Under the pieces are notes generated by a model, which did not search any database, had not been told where the DNA came from, and saw only the letters and a program-made list of their open reading frames with translations. The translations under genes were made by a program, and so were the position numbers. From Alloyangia pacifica (lineage in GTDB: Bacteria > Pseudomonadota > Alphaproteobacteria > Rhodobacterales > Rhodobacteraceae), in assembly GCF_003111685.1 (NCBI RefSeq), contig NZ_CP022193.1:118130-182129 (forward strand): a DNA stretch of 64,000 bases. The letters run 5' to 3'. Positions 52,976 through 63,089 of this stretch are shown here, piece after piece. Position 1 is the first letter of the stretch. Each line of letters opens with the position of its first letter.

Positions 52976-55171
52976 TCAGAGGCCCGCCGCCTCCATCGCC
53001 GCGATCACCTTGTCGGGTGTCGCAGGCATGTCGTAGACCCGCGCGCCGCAGGCGTTGCGCACCGCGTTCAGCACCGCCGCGCCCGCGCCAGAGATGCCCA
53101 GTTCGCCGATGCCCTTGGTCTGGATCGGGTTGGCCATGTCGTCGCGCTCCTCGAGGAACACCACCTGCATGTCGCCCGGCACATCGGCATGGGCCGGCAC
53201 GTGGTAGTTGGCCAGATCGCGGGTCACCACATGGCCGGTCCTTGGGTCATGCGCCATCTCCTCGGTCAGCGCGCCGCCGAGCCCCCAGATCATCCCGCCG
53301 AGCGCCTGCGAGCGGGCGGTCTTCTCGTTGAGGATCCGCCCCATGGCCATCACCCCGAGCATCCGCCGAACCCGCACCTCGCCGGTGTAGGCATGGACCG
53401 CCACCTCCGCGAAATGCGCGCCGAACCCCGACGAGAAATGGCTCTCCGAGGTCTCGCCGGCCTCGATGCTCGCCTCTTCGACCATCTCCTCCTCGACCAG
53501 CTCCGCCAGCGGAACCTCGCGGTTGCCGCCGCGGGCGATGCCATCCTGCAGCGTCAGCTCCGACAGGCTGCAGCCCATGCGCCCGGCGAGGGTCTCGCGG
53601 ATCGCCTTCGCGGCGAGGAAGGTCGCCGAGCCCGCCGAGTTGGCGCCAAAGGAACCACCCGAGCCCGAGGCCCCGGGGAAGCTGGTGTCGCCGAGGCGCA
53701 CCTCGACCTTCTCCACCGGCAGACCCAGCATCTCGGCGGCGATCTGTCCAAGGATCGCATAGCTCCCGGTGCCGATATCGGTCATGTCGGTCTCGACCAC
53801 CGCGCCCTCTGCGCTCAGCCGCACCCGCGCCGCGGATTTCACCAGCATGTTCGAGCGCGCCGCCGAAGCCATGCCCATGCCGACGTACCACTCGCCCTCG
53901 CGGCGGCTGCCCATCGGCTTGCGCGCGTCCCAGCCAAAGCGCTCGGCGCCCTCGCGCAAACAATCGCCAAGGCGCGTGGCGCTGAACGGCTGGCCGGTCA
54001 TCGGGTTCTTCTCGGGCAGGTTCTTCAGCCGCAGCGCGACCGGGCAAATTTCAAGCGCCTCGGCAAGCTCGTCCATCGCTTGCTCGAGCGCCAGCATTCC
54101 CACCGCCTCACCGGGCGCGCGCACCGAGCCCGCCGGCGTCCGGCAGACGCGCGCCACGGTCTGCGCGAAGCTGAGTCCCTCGGCACCGTAGAGGAACTGC
54201 GACGCCTGGCTCACCGGCTCGGCAAACCCTTCGCCCTTGAGGTTGGACACGCGGTCGTCATGCGACAGCGCCCGAAGGCGGCCATCCTTGTCCGCGCCGA
54301 GCCGCAGCCGCTGGCTGGTCTCGGTGCGGCGCAGCACGGCGTCAAAGACGGTTTGCCGGGTCATCACCACCCGCACCGGACGCCCCAGCGCGCGGGCAGC
54401 CAGCGCGGCGGCCACCGCTTCGGGGCCAATGCCCAGCTTCGAGCCGAAGCCGCCCCCGATATAGGGCGCAAGGATGCGCACTTTTTCCGCCGGAATGCCG
54501 AGCGAATCCGCCAGCTCTTCCTTATTGAACCGCAGCATTTGCAGCGCCCCGCGCAGGGTCAGGCTGTCGCCCTCCCAGTCCGCCACGGCCGCATGCGGCT
54601 CCATCGCCGCGGCGGCTTGCGGCGCGGTGGTGTAGGTGCGGTCGAGCGTCACCTCTGCCGCCCCGTAGGCAGCGTCGAAGTCGCCCGCGGTGTCGGGATC
54701 ATCCTGTTCGAGCTCGTCGCTGCGGGCGGGATCGGTCACAACCTCCGCCTCGGCGTCGTATTTCACGACAAGCTGCTGCGCGGCATCGCGCGCCGCTTCG
54801 AAGCTCTCGGCCACCACCAGCGCAATCGGCTGGCCGTGGTAGTGCACCTCGTCGCCGGGCTGCACGGGGGCCTCGCCCGCCATGCCCTGCGCCGGGTTGC
54901 GGATGAAATCCGGGCCATGGAAGACGCCCAGCACGCCGCGCAGTCCCGACACCGAACTCTCGTTGATCTCGGTGACCCGGCCGCGCGCAATCGTGGCGCG
55001 CACCAGAACGCCCTGCGCGGCGCCCTCGGGCAGCCCATCGGCGGCGTAATGCGCCCGGCCAGAGACTTTCTTCGGCCCCTCGGGGCGGTCGAGAGGCGCA
55101 CCGACGATGCCCTGTCCCGTCTCGTCAAGCAGGCGCGGCTGCGCCTCGTCCATGCGAAAGTTCTTTGTCAT
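52976..55171 (-). CDS. paoC: Aldehyde oxidoreductase molybdenum-binding subunit (PaoC-like)
   Basis: A 731-residue molybdopterin subunit of the xanthine dehydrogenase family, the same length as E. coli PaoC. Hallmarks are YIGGGFGSK (about residue 238), [21 protein letters not shown] and the catalytic Glu near the C-terminus in [19 protein letters not shown]. It converts aldehydes to acids together with the FAD and iron-sulfur subunits encoded upstream in the same operon (4-base overlap). Confidence 0.92.
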   Translation of the reverse strand: MTKNFRMDEAQPRLLDETGQGIVGAPLDRPEGPKKVSGRAHYAADGLPEGAAQGVLVRATIARGRVTEINESSVSGLRGVLGVFHGPDFIRNPAQGMAGEAPVQPGDEVHYHGQPIALVVAESFEAARDAAQQLVVKYDAEAEVVTDPARSDELEQDDPDTAGDFDAAYGAAEVTLDRTYTTAPQAAAAMEPHAAVADWEGDSLTLRGALQMLRFNKEELADSLGIPAEKVRILAPYIGGGFGSKLGIGPEAVAAALAARALGRPVRVVMTRQTVFDAVLRRTETSQRLRLGADKDGRLRALSHDDRVSNLKGEGFAEPVSQASQFLYGAEGLSFAQTVARVCRTPAGSVRAPGEAVGMLALEQAMDELAEALEICPVALRLKNLPEKNPMTGQPFSATRLGDCLREGAERFGWDARKPMGSRREGEWYVGMGMASAARSNMLVKSAARVRLSAEGAVVETDMTDIGTGSYAILGQIAAEMLGLPVEKVEVRLGDTSFPGASGSGGSFGANSAGSATFLAAKAIRETLAGRMGCSLSELTLQDGIARGGNREVPLAELVEEEMVEEASIEAGETSESHFSSGFGAHFAEVAVHAYTGEVRVRRMLGVMAMGRILNEKTARSQALGGMIWGLGGALTEEMAHDPRTGHVVTRDLANYHVPAHADVPGDMQVVFLEERDDMANPIQTKGIGELGISGAGAAVLNAVRNACGARVYDMPATPDKVIAAMEAAGL

Positions 55172-56190
55172 GCCGGGGTCCTCGCGGTGCTGGCGCCTGT
55201 CGCGGTGTCGGCCAGTCCGGTGGCCTCGCGCAGCGCGGCGATCAGGGTGCGCCGCAGCAGCGGCTTCTTGAACTCGGTGTCGGGATGGCAGCTGGCCTTC
55301 GCGATCAGCGCGTCGGCAGCCTTGCCGAACGCCTCGTCGCTCGGAACCGCCCCTTCCAGCGCGGCCTCGACCTCCGGATCGGTCCAGGGCCGCGGCGCCA
55401 CGCCCCCAAAGGCAAGCTTAGCCGAGCCGATGTGCTCCCCGTCCATCTGCACGGCAGCGGCCACCGAGACCAGCGCGAACGCATAGGAGGCGCGGTCCCG
55501 CACCTTCTTGTAAACCTGCCGCGTCTCCGCCATCGGCGCCGGCAGCCGCACGGCGGTGATGATCTCGCCCGCCTCGAGCACGGTCTCGACGTCGGGCCGG
55601 TCGCCGGGCAGCCTGTAAAGCTCGCTCACCGCAAGGTGCCGCGTCTCGCCCTCTTTCGAGCGGATCTCCACCTCGGCGCGCAGCGCGGCCAGCGCGACCG
55701 CCATATCCGAGGGGTGCGCTGCAAGGCAGTGTTCGGAGGTGCCGAAGATCGCCAGCATACGCCCCACGCCCTCCTGCGCCGCGCAGCCTTCGCCCGGGCT
55801 GCGCTTGTTGCACGCCATGGCGGTGTCGTAGAAATACGGGCAGCGGGTGCGCTGCAAGAGGTTGCCGCCGGTGGTCGCCTTGTTGCGGATCTGCCCCGAG
55901 GCGCCCGCGAGGATCGCCCGCGACAGCAGCGGCCAGCCGCTGCGGATACGCTCGTCTGCCGCCAGCTCGGAGTTGGTCACCAAGGCACCGACGCGCAGAC
56001 CGTCGCCCTCCTCCGAAATGCCCTGCAATTCGCCAAGTCGCGAGATGTCCACCAGCCGCGCCGGGGTCATCACCTGGATCTTCATCAGGTCGAGCAGGTT
56101 GGTACCCCCGGCGATCACGCTCGCCCCCTCGCCGAGCGCGCCCGCGGCCCCCTCGAGCGTCTCGGCACGGCTGTACTCGAAGTCCCTCAT
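55168..56190 (-). CDS. paoB: Aldehyde oxidoreductase FAD-binding subunit (PaoB-like)
   Basis: A 340-residue FAD subunit (CO dehydrogenase medium-chain fold). The FAD site [11 protein letters not shown] and [15 protein letters not shown] are visible. An insertion with four cysteines (about residues 115-160, [21 protein letters not shown] and SEHC) matches the extra 4Fe-4S cluster seen in PaoB. It overlaps both neighbours by 4 bases. Confidence 0.9.
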   Translation of the reverse strand: MRDFEYSRAETLEGAAGALGEGASVIAGGTNLLDLMKIQVMTPARLVDISRLGELQGISEEGDGLRVGALVTNSELAADERIRSGWPLLSRAILAGASGQIRNKATTGGNLLQRTRCPYFYDTAMACNKRSPGEGCAAQEGVGRMLAIFGTSEHCLAAHPSDMAVALAALRAEVEIRSKEGETRHLAVSELYRLPGDRPDVETVLEAGEIITAVRLPAPMAETRQVYKKVRDRASYAFALVSVAAAVQMDGEHIGSAKLAFGGVAPRPWTDPEVEAALEGAVPSDEAFGKAADALIAKASCHPDTEFKKPLLRRTLIAALREATGLADTATGASTARTPA

Positions 56191-56693
56191 GACTTCACCT
56201 CCGCGGCCATGGCAATCGCCTCCCGGATCAGCGGATAGGCCGAGCAGCGGCAGAGGTTGCCGCTCATGCGCTCGGCAATCTCGGCGTCATCGAGCGGCAT
56301 CTCGCCCTCCAGGGAGGCCGAGGCATAAGACGGATCGCCCGCCCGCAACTCCTCGAGCATGGCGGTGGCCGAAACGATCTGCCCCGGCGTGCAGAAGCCG
56401 CACTGGTAGCCGTCCTTGGCGACAAAGGCCTTTTGCAGCGCGTTCAGCGCCTCGGGGCTGCCGAGCCCCTCGATAGTGGTCACCTCGTCGCCCTCGTGCA
56501 TGGCGGCGAGGCAGAGGCAGGAGTTCACCCGCTTGCCGTTGAGCAGAACCGTGCAGGCGCCGCATTGACCGTGGTCGCATCCCTTCTTGGTGCCGGTCAG
56601 CCCAAGCTGGTCTCTCAGGGCGTCGAGAAGGGTGGCGCGCGTGTCGTGCTCGACCTCGCGGGACTCGCCATTCACTGTGAATCGTGTCCGCAT
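56187..56693 (-). CDS. paoA: Aldehyde oxidoreductase 2Fe-2S subunit (PaoA-like)
   Basis: A 168-residue iron-sulfur subunit with two 2Fe-2S clusters: the plant-ferredoxin type ([16 protein letters not shown]) and the C-terminal type (CGFCTPGQ and CRCSAY). The ATG at 56693 begins the domain at once, with no Tat signal peptide, unlike the periplasmic E. coli PaoA. The enzyme is therefore probably cytoplasmic. It is the first gene of the operon. Confidence 0.9.
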   Translation of the reverse strand: MRTRFTVNGESREVEHDTRATLLDALRDQLGLTGTKKGCDHGQCGACTVLLNGKRVNSCLCLAAMHEGDEVTTIEGLGSPEALNALQKAFVAKDGYQCGFCTPGQIVSATAMLEELRAGDPSYASASLEGEMPLDDAEIAERMSGNLCRCSAYPLIREAIAMAAEVKS

Positions 56694-56791
56694 GTGGCTC
56701 TCTTGCTTGAAGGTGGCGGGGACTCGGGCGACGCGTATCGCCCCTTGCCCCCACAACGGCCCGAACGGCGGAGGGGTTCCAGACAGCCGGC

Positions 56792-58849
56792 TCAGCCCCC
56801 AGCGCGATCGCGGAAAGCCGCCACCGCCTGCGCCTCGACGGTAAAGCTCTCACCGGCCGCCTCTGCGCAGCTGACCTCCGCGCGCGCGGTGTCGAGGATG
56901 AGCTCCCAGTCGCCCTCTGGAAGGCTGAAGCTGCAGGCCTCGCCGCCGTTGATCAGGATCAGCAGGTCCGGACAGTCCTCCTGGTGGTGCCGCAGCCCAA
57001 AGGCATAGAGCCCCGCGTCCCCCCAGTCCTCCTCCGTCATCTGCCGCCCCTCGGGATGCAGCCAGACGCTCTCGGTGGCCTCCGGGCGGGGCCAGAAGCC
57101 ATAGGGCGCCAGATGCCCGCGCCATTCGCGGCGCAGCGCGGTCAGCGCCGAGACGGTGCCGACCAGCTCCGGCTTCGCCGCCTCCCAGTCGATCCAGGTG
57201 GTCTCGTTGTCCTGGCAATAGGCATTGTTGTTGCCGCCCTGCGTCTGGCCCATCTCGTCGCCCGCCAGCAGCATCGGCACCCCGTGCGAAACAAAAAGCG
57301 TCGCCAGCAACCCCTTCACCCGCCGCACCCGCGCTGCCTCGATGCCCGGATCCTCGCTCGGCCCCTCCTGGCCCATGTTGTCCGACAGGTTGTTGCCGTG
57401 GCCGTCGCGGCCCTCCTCGCCGTTCGCCTCGTTGTGCTTTTCGTTGTAGGAGACCGTGTCCCACAGGGTGAAGCCGTCATGCGCGGCGATGAAATTCACC
57501 GACGAGGTCGCGGGCCGGTGCGAATGGTCAAACTGCACCGGGCTGCCCATCAGCCGCTCCGACAGCGCGCCGAGCTTGCCCGGATCGCGCCGCCAGAACC
57601 CCCTCACGTCGTCGCGGAACTTGTCGTTCCACTCGCGGAAGGGCCAGGGAAAGCCGCCCACCCGGTAGCCGCCCTCGCCCACGTCCCAGGGCTCGGCAAT
57701 CAGCTTGACCTGGCTCAGCACCGGATCCTGCCGGATGGCGTTGAAGAACCCCCCTTCGCGCTCGAACCCGTCGGGCTCGCGCGCCAGCGTCGAGGCCAGA
57801 TCGAAGCGGAAGCCATCGACGTGAAAGGCCTCGACCCAGTAGCGCAGGCTGTCCATCACCATGCGCAGCACCATCGGGTGCGCCACGTTGAGCGTGTTGC
57901 CGGTCCCGGTGGTGTCGAACCCGTGCCGGCGGCTCTCGGGCGAGAGCAGGTAATAGCTGGCATTGTCGATGCCCCTGAACGACAGGGTCGGCCCCAGCTC
58001 GTTGCCCTCGGCTGTATGGTTGTAGACCACATCGAGGATCACCTCGATCCCGGCGGCGTGGAAGCGTTTGACCGCGGCCCGCACCTCGCGCACGTCCTCG
58101 GTCGCCAGATACGTGCGGTTGGGCGCAAAGAAGCCGAGCGTGTTGTAGCCCCAGTAATTGCGCAGCCCCGCCTCGATCAGGTGGCGGTCCTGTGCCATGG
58201 CGTGGATCGGCAGAAGCTCGATGGTGGTGACGCCCAGCTTTTGCAGATGCTCGATGATCGGGTCCGAGGCCAGTGCGCGGAAGGTGCCCCGATCGGCCTG
58301 CACCACGCCCGGATGGCGCATGGTCAGACCCTTCACATGGGCCTCGTAGATCACCGTGTCCTGCCAGCGGACCTGCGGCGATGCATCCGCCTCCCAGTCA
58401 AACACCGGGTCGGCCACCACTGCCTTGGGCATGAAGGGGGCGCTGTCGCGGGTGTCGAGGTCAAGGTCCGAGCCCCCCACCGGGTAGCCGAAAAGCGCAT
58501 CGTCCCATTTCAGTTGACCGCGCATCGCCATGGCATAGGGATCGAGCAGCAGCTTGTGAGGGTTGAAGCGGTGGCCGTTCTCGGGTTCGAACGGCCCGTG
58601 CACGCGATAGCCATAGGCCTGCCCCGGCCCGAGGTCGGGGCAATACCCGAAGAAGATGCCGCCCTCGGCGCGGGGCAGTTCCAGCCGCGCCAGCTCCTCC
58701 TTGCCTGCCGCGTCGAAGAGGCACACCTCCACGCTCTCGGCGTGGTCCGAGAACAGCGCGAAGTTGGTGCCCTGTCCGTCGAAACGGGCCCCAAGCTGGT
58801 CCGGACGCGAGCGCGCGGGGTCGATGGTCACGTCACGGGGGTCGATCAT
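56792..58849 (-). CDS. glgX: Glycogen debranching enzyme
   Basis: A 685-residue GH13 enzyme with an N-terminal CBM48 domain (about 15-110) and a catalytic barrel. The nucleophile Asp is in HVDGFRFDLASTL, the acid/base Glu in VKLIAEPWD and the third Asp in FIAAHDGFTLWD. It cuts alpha-1,6 branches of phosphorylase-trimmed glycogen. It starts 1 base after glgC ends, so the two are co-transcribed. Confidence 0.94.
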   Translation of the reverse strand: MIDPRDVTIDPARSRPDQLGARFDGQGTNFALFSDHAESVEVCLFDAAGKEELARLELPRAEGGIFFGYCPDLGPGQAYGYRVHGPFEPENGHRFNPHKLLLDPYAMAMRGQLKWDDALFGYPVGGSDLDLDTRDSAPFMPKAVVADPVFDWEADASPQVRWQDTVIYEAHVKGLTMRHPGVVQADRGTFRALASDPIIEHLQKLGVTTIELLPIHAMAQDRHLIEAGLRNYWGYNTLGFFAPNRTYLATEDVREVRAAVKRFHAAGIEVILDVVYNHTAEGNELGPTLSFRGIDNASYYLLSPESRRHGFDTTGTGNTLNVAHPMVLRMVMDSLRYWVEAFHVDGFRFDLASTLAREPDGFEREGGFFNAIRQDPVLSQVKLIAEPWDVGEGGYRVGGFPWPFREWNDKFRDDVRGFWRRDPGKLGALSERLMGSPVQFDHSHRPATSSVNFIAAHDGFTLWDTVSYNEKHNEANGEEGRDGHGNNLSDNMGQEGPSEDPGIEAARVRRVKGLLATLFVSHGVPMLLAGDEMGQTQGGNNNAYCQDNETTWIDWEAAKPELVGTVSALTALRREWRGHLAPYGFWPRPEATESVWLHPEGRQMTEEDWGDAGLYAFGLRHHQEDCPDLLILINGGEACSFSLPEGDWELILDTARAEVSCAEAAGESFTVEAQAVAAFRDRAGG

Positions 58850-58850
58850 C

Positions 58851-60053
58851 TCAGCTCTCCAAGGCCGAAACAGCGGCCATCTGCGGCGGATGCCGGAACA
58901 GGGCGCGCGCGGCGGGACGCCGCAGCGCCGTTTCCCGCCGGTTCATCATCTCGGCGGTGATCAGCAGTGTGCCACCGCTGCTGCGACGGAACCAGCGGGC
59001 ATCCTCCTCGGCATCGAGACCCGCCTGAAAGCCGTCGGGCAGGCGGACGCCGGAGCCGACGAGCGTATCGCGCAGGTGGCAGCGCCGCCCCACGGTGGCG
59101 CCGGGCAGCAGCACACTGCCCTCGAGCGCGCTGTCGCGGGCAAAGGTCACCGGGCGGCGCATGGTCTGAGGCAACGGCACCGGCGGTTCTGCCCCGGCAA
59201 AATCGAGCTGGCTTCGGCGGTAGGCGTCCAACGTGCCGACGTCGCGCCAATAGGCCCCCTGCCCCGCCCCGGCCTGCGGCATCCGCCAGACCGACAGCTC
59301 GCCCGCTGCCATCGCCATCGGCAGGATGTCATGCCCGAAGTCGTGGCGTGTGTCCTCCCGCTCGGCATCCGCGCGCAGCGCGGCCTTCAGCCAGATCCAG
59401 TCGAAGACGTAGAGACCCGCCGAGGCCAGCGCCCTCTCCGGATCACCGCGCATCGGAACGGGGCGCGGCGGCTTCTCGGCAAACCCGAGGACCCGCCCGT
59501 CCGGCCCTTCCTCGAAGACCCCGAAACCGCGCGCCTCGTGCCGCGGCACGGCGGTGGCGACCACCGTCGCGGCGCAGCCCTGCGCCCGGTGGTGCGCCAG
59601 CAGCGCGCGCAGATCGAGGTCCAGCACGTGATCCCCCGACAGGATCATCACCTCGCGCGGCGCATGGGCATCGATCAGCGTCGCGGTCTGGCGCAGCGCA
59701 TCTGCAGTGCCGCGAAACCCGCAGGCAGCAAGCGCGGCGCCATCGCGCTGCAGGATGCCGCGCGGAAAGTGATGTGCCCAGCGATCCTCAAGGTGGCGCG
59801 ACAGGTCACGCGGACGGTACTGGGTGGCCACAAAGAGGCTCGGGAAACCGGCCCGTGCCAGCGCGGCGAGAACGAAATCGACGATCCGCCCGTCGCCGGA
59901 GCCGAAGGCCACCGCGGGCTTGCACTGCCGGTCGGTCAGCTCGTGCAGGCGCGAGCCGCGCCCGCCCGCAAGCAGCACAGGCATGCATCGCTCGACGCTA
60001 GGGTCGAGGATTTCGGGAAATCGGATGCTCGATTGAGCGGAGGATATACGCAT
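58851..60053 (-). CDS. glgC: Glucose-1-phosphate adenylyltransferase
   Basis: A 400-residue ADP-glucose pyrophosphorylase. The nucleotide-binding start VLLAGGRGSRLHELTDRQCKPAVAFG-type motif (residues about 26-50), LSGDHVLDLDLRALL and the substrate-binding FAEKPPRP are present; the C-terminal part forms the left-handed helix domain. It makes ADP-glucose, the first committed step of glycogen synthesis. The start is uncertain (60053 or 60068; no strong ribosome site). Synthase and branching genes are not in the window. Confidence 0.9.
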   Translation of the reverse strand: MRISSAQSSIRFPEILDPSVERCMPVLLAGGRGSRLHELTDRQCKPAVAFGSGDGRIVDFVLAALARAGFPSLFVATQYRPRDLSRHLEDRWAHHFPRGILQRDGAALAACGFRGTADALRQTATLIDAHAPREVMILSGDHVLDLDLRALLAHHRAQGCAATVVATAVPRHEARGFGVFEEGPDGRVLGFAEKPPRPVPMRGDPERALASAGLYVFDWIWLKAALRADAEREDTRHDFGHDILPMAMAAGELSVWRMPQAGAGQGAYWRDVGTLDAYRRSQLDFAGAEPPVPLPQTMRRPVTFARDSALEGSVLLPGATVGRRCHLRDTLVGSGVRLPDGFQAGLDAEEDARWFRRSSGGTLLITAEMMNRRETALRRPAARALFRHPPQMAAVSALES

Positions 60054-60670
60054 CTCAAGAGGCCCCATCAGGTCATAGGACAGCCCCGGGCGCGGCGCCC
60101 CGTCAGGGCGCCTCGACACTGGGTGTGTGTGGAATGATCTGACCGGCCGGACGATCCGCACGTGGAACCCTCCCGCACCGCCTATGGTTCCGCCAAAACC
60201 CCTCGGCCCGTGTCGAATTCCGTAAGCTAGATATTCCCCCGGGAGCCGTCGGGCGCGGGCGGCGCCGTGGCCTCTATACTGCCGGGGCGCCATCTGGCGA
60301 CAGACACGCGAAAATCGCCCCTGCGACCCGCCGAAACCTCGCATGGGGCCGCCCGGCCCGCTGCGCGCCGAGGATTTTCGGCCTAACCCATTGGGACTAT
60401 TGCAAATAAACCAAAAACAAGCGGGAAAAACGCTGCAAAACCATTGGCTTGCGCAGAAAATGATGACTTCCGAGACCTCCCTGCCCTACTCCACTGCCGA
60501 ACCCGCTTTACATCGCGGTGCCGAGCTGGATCAGAGCGCAGCTCGATCTCCCGCCGGTCCGAGTCCGCCTCACTTCCACCGTCCGAAAACCGGAAGGGTC
60601 TTGAGGAGCGGATGGGTTTGACCCGTGCACTCCCCCCCCGACAGAGCGCGCAGTTCACAGCTGTGAACTT
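60054..60670. other. Intergenic region between glgC and repC
   Basis: No gene I can support. It should carry the glgC promoter. It has an unusual A-rich stretch (about 60400-60465) on the plus strand, a run of eight C near 60632, and the parS-like palindrome at its right edge. It marks the border between the metabolic cargo and the plasmid backbone. Confidence 0.6.
60652..60669. repeat. parS: Candidate parS partition site
   Basis: A perfect 18-bp palindrome AGTTCACAGCTGTGAACT, one base past the repC stop codon. Its central 16 bp fit the consensus described for RepABC plasmid partition sites, GTTNNNNGCNNNNAAC. A site just downstream of repC is a known position in this plasmid class. It is the probable RepB-binding centromere. 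Confidence 0.75.
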
Positions 60671-61870
60671 TCACGCCGCGCGACGGTCAAGGGCGAGGAC
60701 CATGCGGTTCGAGGAGAAGGTCCCTTCCCGTGCCTTGCGTGTCAGATGGCGGAGGTAGCCCCCGGGATTTCGGATTTCAGAGAACCTCTGGAGCATGGCG
60801 CAGAGCGTCGCCGAGGCTTGTTCCGGACCCATGGCGGCCTTGGCGTCGGCCCAGGCGGACTCGGAGATGCCGGTCATCGGACGGATCTTCTCTGCGGCTC
60901 GGATCAGGCTGGGCCAATCGTGGATCGGGTCGGGGGAGAAGACCGCGATCTCGGAGCACGTCCCGAGGACAAGGCGCAAGGGTGGCGGCGGCGCTGCCGG
61001 TTTCTCGGCAGATTGAGGAGTCAGGTCATCGCAGGTTGACGTTTCCTGCAGCGGTGAAACCGAAACATCGGCCTCGTGTTCAGAGTCTAAAGAGTCTTTT
61101 TGTGACTTCTGTTGGTGCTGCTCATTGCGAGCATAACTGCTGCTCATTTCTTCCGTTTCGACGTCGAAGAGACGGGTCGCACGGAGGACGGCGTCACGCA
61201 GCTTGCGCTCGATGTCTTCGAGAGTTTCGAGGTCGAGCTTCCGGCGCAGGTCCCGGGCCGTCAGGCGCGCGAGGTCGGAGAGCGCGTCCCACGGGCCCTC
61301 GGGCCGCTCGATACGGCCAAGGTCGGCAAGGGCTGCGAGGTCGCGGCGCAGGAGGCTGGCGGTCTCGCGCAGGGCGCGTGTCCGGGCGTCGAGCAGACGC
61401 GTCTCCTCGGCGCGCTCCGCGATCTCGGCGGCGCGGCGGAGCAGGGGGCTCAGGTCGAACCCGAAGGCGATCTTCTCGCCGGCGACACGGCGGGCGTAGC
61501 GCTTGCCGTTCGGGCTGTCGCGGCGGATCAGCAGACCGGCTTCGACCAGCCGCGACAGGTGGCGGCGCATGGTCGAATTGGGCATACCGTTGGCGCGAGC
61601 GCAGATCGTGTCGTTTGACGGGTAAACGACCAGCGAGTGCGTGGGGTCGAGCCGGGCCTCGGGATGAAAGCTCAGAAGCGCCTGCAGCAGGGTGATGTCG
61701 CGATCGGCAAGCTCGAAGCTCTTGCGGGCCGTCGTGAGGTCGCGAAGGATTTGCCACTTGTCGATCGGGCAGGGGGCATCTGCGACCCGCTGCCGTGCTC
61801 TCAGAGAGCCCAGGACAGCCTCAGCCGTTCGCCCAAAAGGCGTGATTGGGGTGTAACCCATGTTTTTCAT
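60671..61870 (-). CDS. repC: RepABC plasmid replication initiator RepC
   Basis: A 399-residue initiator, intact. The N-terminal winged-helix domain (about 20-150: DKWQILRDLTTARKSFELADRDITLLQALLSF ... NSTMRRHLSRLVEAGLLIRRDSPNGKRYA, seen in pieces) is characteristic, and the C-terminal domain ends NPGGYLRHLTRKAREGTFSSNRMVLAL. In RepABC replicons the origin lies inside repC. The N-terminus MGYTPITPFGR is the usual one, so ATG 61861 is a possible alternative start. It makes the replicon unidirectional and low-copy with RepA and RepB, by family knowledge. Confidence 0.93.
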   Translation of the reverse strand: MKNMGYTPITPFGRTAEAVLGSLRARQRVADAPCPIDKWQILRDLTTARKSFELADRDITLLQALLSFHPEARLDPTHSLVVYPSNDTICARANGMPNSTMRRHLSRLVEAGLLIRRDSPNGKRYARRVAGEKIAFGFDLSPLLRRAAEIAERAEETRLLDARTRALRETASLLRRDLAALADLGRIERPEGPWDALSDLARLTARDLRRKLDLETLEDIERKLRDAVLRATRLFDVETEEMSSSYARNEQHQQKSQKDSLDSEHEADVSVSPLQETSTCDDLTPQSAEKPAAPPPPLRLVLGTCSEIAVFSPDPIHDWPSLIRAAEKIRPMTGISESAWADAKAAMGPEQASATLCAMLQRFSEIRNPGGYLRHLTRKAREGTFSSNRMVLALDRRAA

Positions 61871-62017
61871 TCACGAAGACAAGAAATAGCCGTTCCGCAA
61901 ATCGAATTCGACTTGCGGGCAGAGGCTCCAGACACTACCTTGAGGGTGCTAAGAACAAGTGAGGGTCTCGTAGAGCGTAAGCTTTGCGGGGCTCTTTCTT
62001 TGTCGGGCTCGTGCCTC
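61871..62017 (+). ncRNA. Candidate counter-transcribed RNA region between repB and repC
   Basis: This 147-bp gap is where RepABC plasmids encode a small antisense RNA opposing repC. It contains a 24-bp near-perfect dyad centred on GAATTC (CCGCAAATCGAA at 61895-61906 with TTCGACTTGCGG at 61907-61918, one mismatch), which may form the leader hairpin that hides the repC start. A weak stem AGAGC...GGCTCT followed by TTCTTT (about 61974-62002) could end the RNA on the plus strand. The RNA itself is inferred from position; I cannot fix its ends. Confidence 0.4.
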
Positions 62018-63044
62018 CTATCTCTTTGTTATCGTTGACTGCTCAGTCTTCCGCGCGGCTTTTCCAGCGCGCGTGAGCTCTTCGATGACGGCTTGCGCCT
62101 CCGACTCGATCCAATCGGCGAAACGCGGGTCGTCAAATTCCATGTTGAGGCCCTGGCGGTGCGTTTCAGCGTCCCGGCCTTCCTGCCGTTCACCACGAGG
62201 GCCTGACGCCGCGGCTTTTCCGCGATTTCGCGCGCGGCACTGCCGGACGGGCAGGGGAGGGGGTCAGATGGCCCATCACCACCTCGAAGGCTGCGACGGA
62301 GACGTCCTCGGGCGGGGTCTCGCCGCTGACCACGGCGACCTGTGCGCGGTGTGCACGTCGTCGGCAAGCCGCGCCAACTCGTCCTTATCGGCCCCGGTCT
62401 GCTCGATGGCGCGGGCCATGGTCTCCCAGCGGGGGCGGCCGATGCCATGGGCGGCGCCGATGGCGGTGGCGAGCTCGGCGCCGATCATTTCGGCCACTGA
62501 CAGCGCCATGGAGATCGAGGACTTGCTGACGGTCAGTACCTCGGCGACCTGGCTCTGGTTGCCGAACCGGTATCGACCAGCTCCTTGGCGAAAAGGGCCT
62601 TTTCGATGAAGGACAAATCGCGGCGGGCCATGTTCTCGGAGATCTGCGCGGTGACCGCGTCGCGCTCGTCGAGCGTGGCGACCAGCGCGCGGACCTTTGT
62701 GACCTTGTCGGAGCCGCGGATCGCCTCGAGCCGGCGGCCGCCGTAGACCAGCAGGTAGCGCCCCTCCTGCTCGGGGTTGCGGCGCACCAGGATCGGCACG
62801 TCTGGCCATTGGCCTCGATCGCGTCGCGCAGGTCGATCACATCGGCGGGGTCGAGCCGGTCACGGGTGCGCAGGTCGTCGATCTGCGCCGGGTCCAGTTC
62901 CCAGACCCGGTGGCTGTCGACCGCGTCGCGGGCCGAACGCAGCGCACGGTTCGAGGCCATCATCGGCGCGCCGGCGCTGCCCTGTTTGCCCGCGGCGGCG
63001 AGGCTGTCGAGCATGGACATGCGTTTCTTGCGGGTGTCACTCAT
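62018..63044 (-). pseudogene. repB: repB (ParB-like partition protein), broken by frameshifts
   Basis: Recognisable RepB pieces run in order but in changing frames. The N-terminus MSDTRKKRMSMLDSLAAAG to VIDLRDAIEANGQ comes first, then a shift near 62808 into VPILVRRNPEQEGRYLLVYGGRRLEAI and VTAQISENMARRDLSFIEKALFAKEL. A second shift near 62565 leads into YRFGNQSQVAEVLTVSKSSISM, and further shifts near 62345, 62235 and 62145 precede the tail. Each break is one base, sequence on both sides is well conserved, and no frame has internal stops before the break. This looks like sequence error or very recent decay. The 3' end is taken as 62018 from the restored frame. Confidence 0.75.
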
Positions 63045-63089
63045 CGGTCAGGTCCTCGTGTCCTGTTTGCCTGTTCCCTTCGTCGGCCC

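Noticed and set aside
60343..60621. A 92-residue plus-strand reading frame between glgC and repC
   Set aside because: No ribosome site, no recognisable pattern and composition unlike the neighbouring genes.
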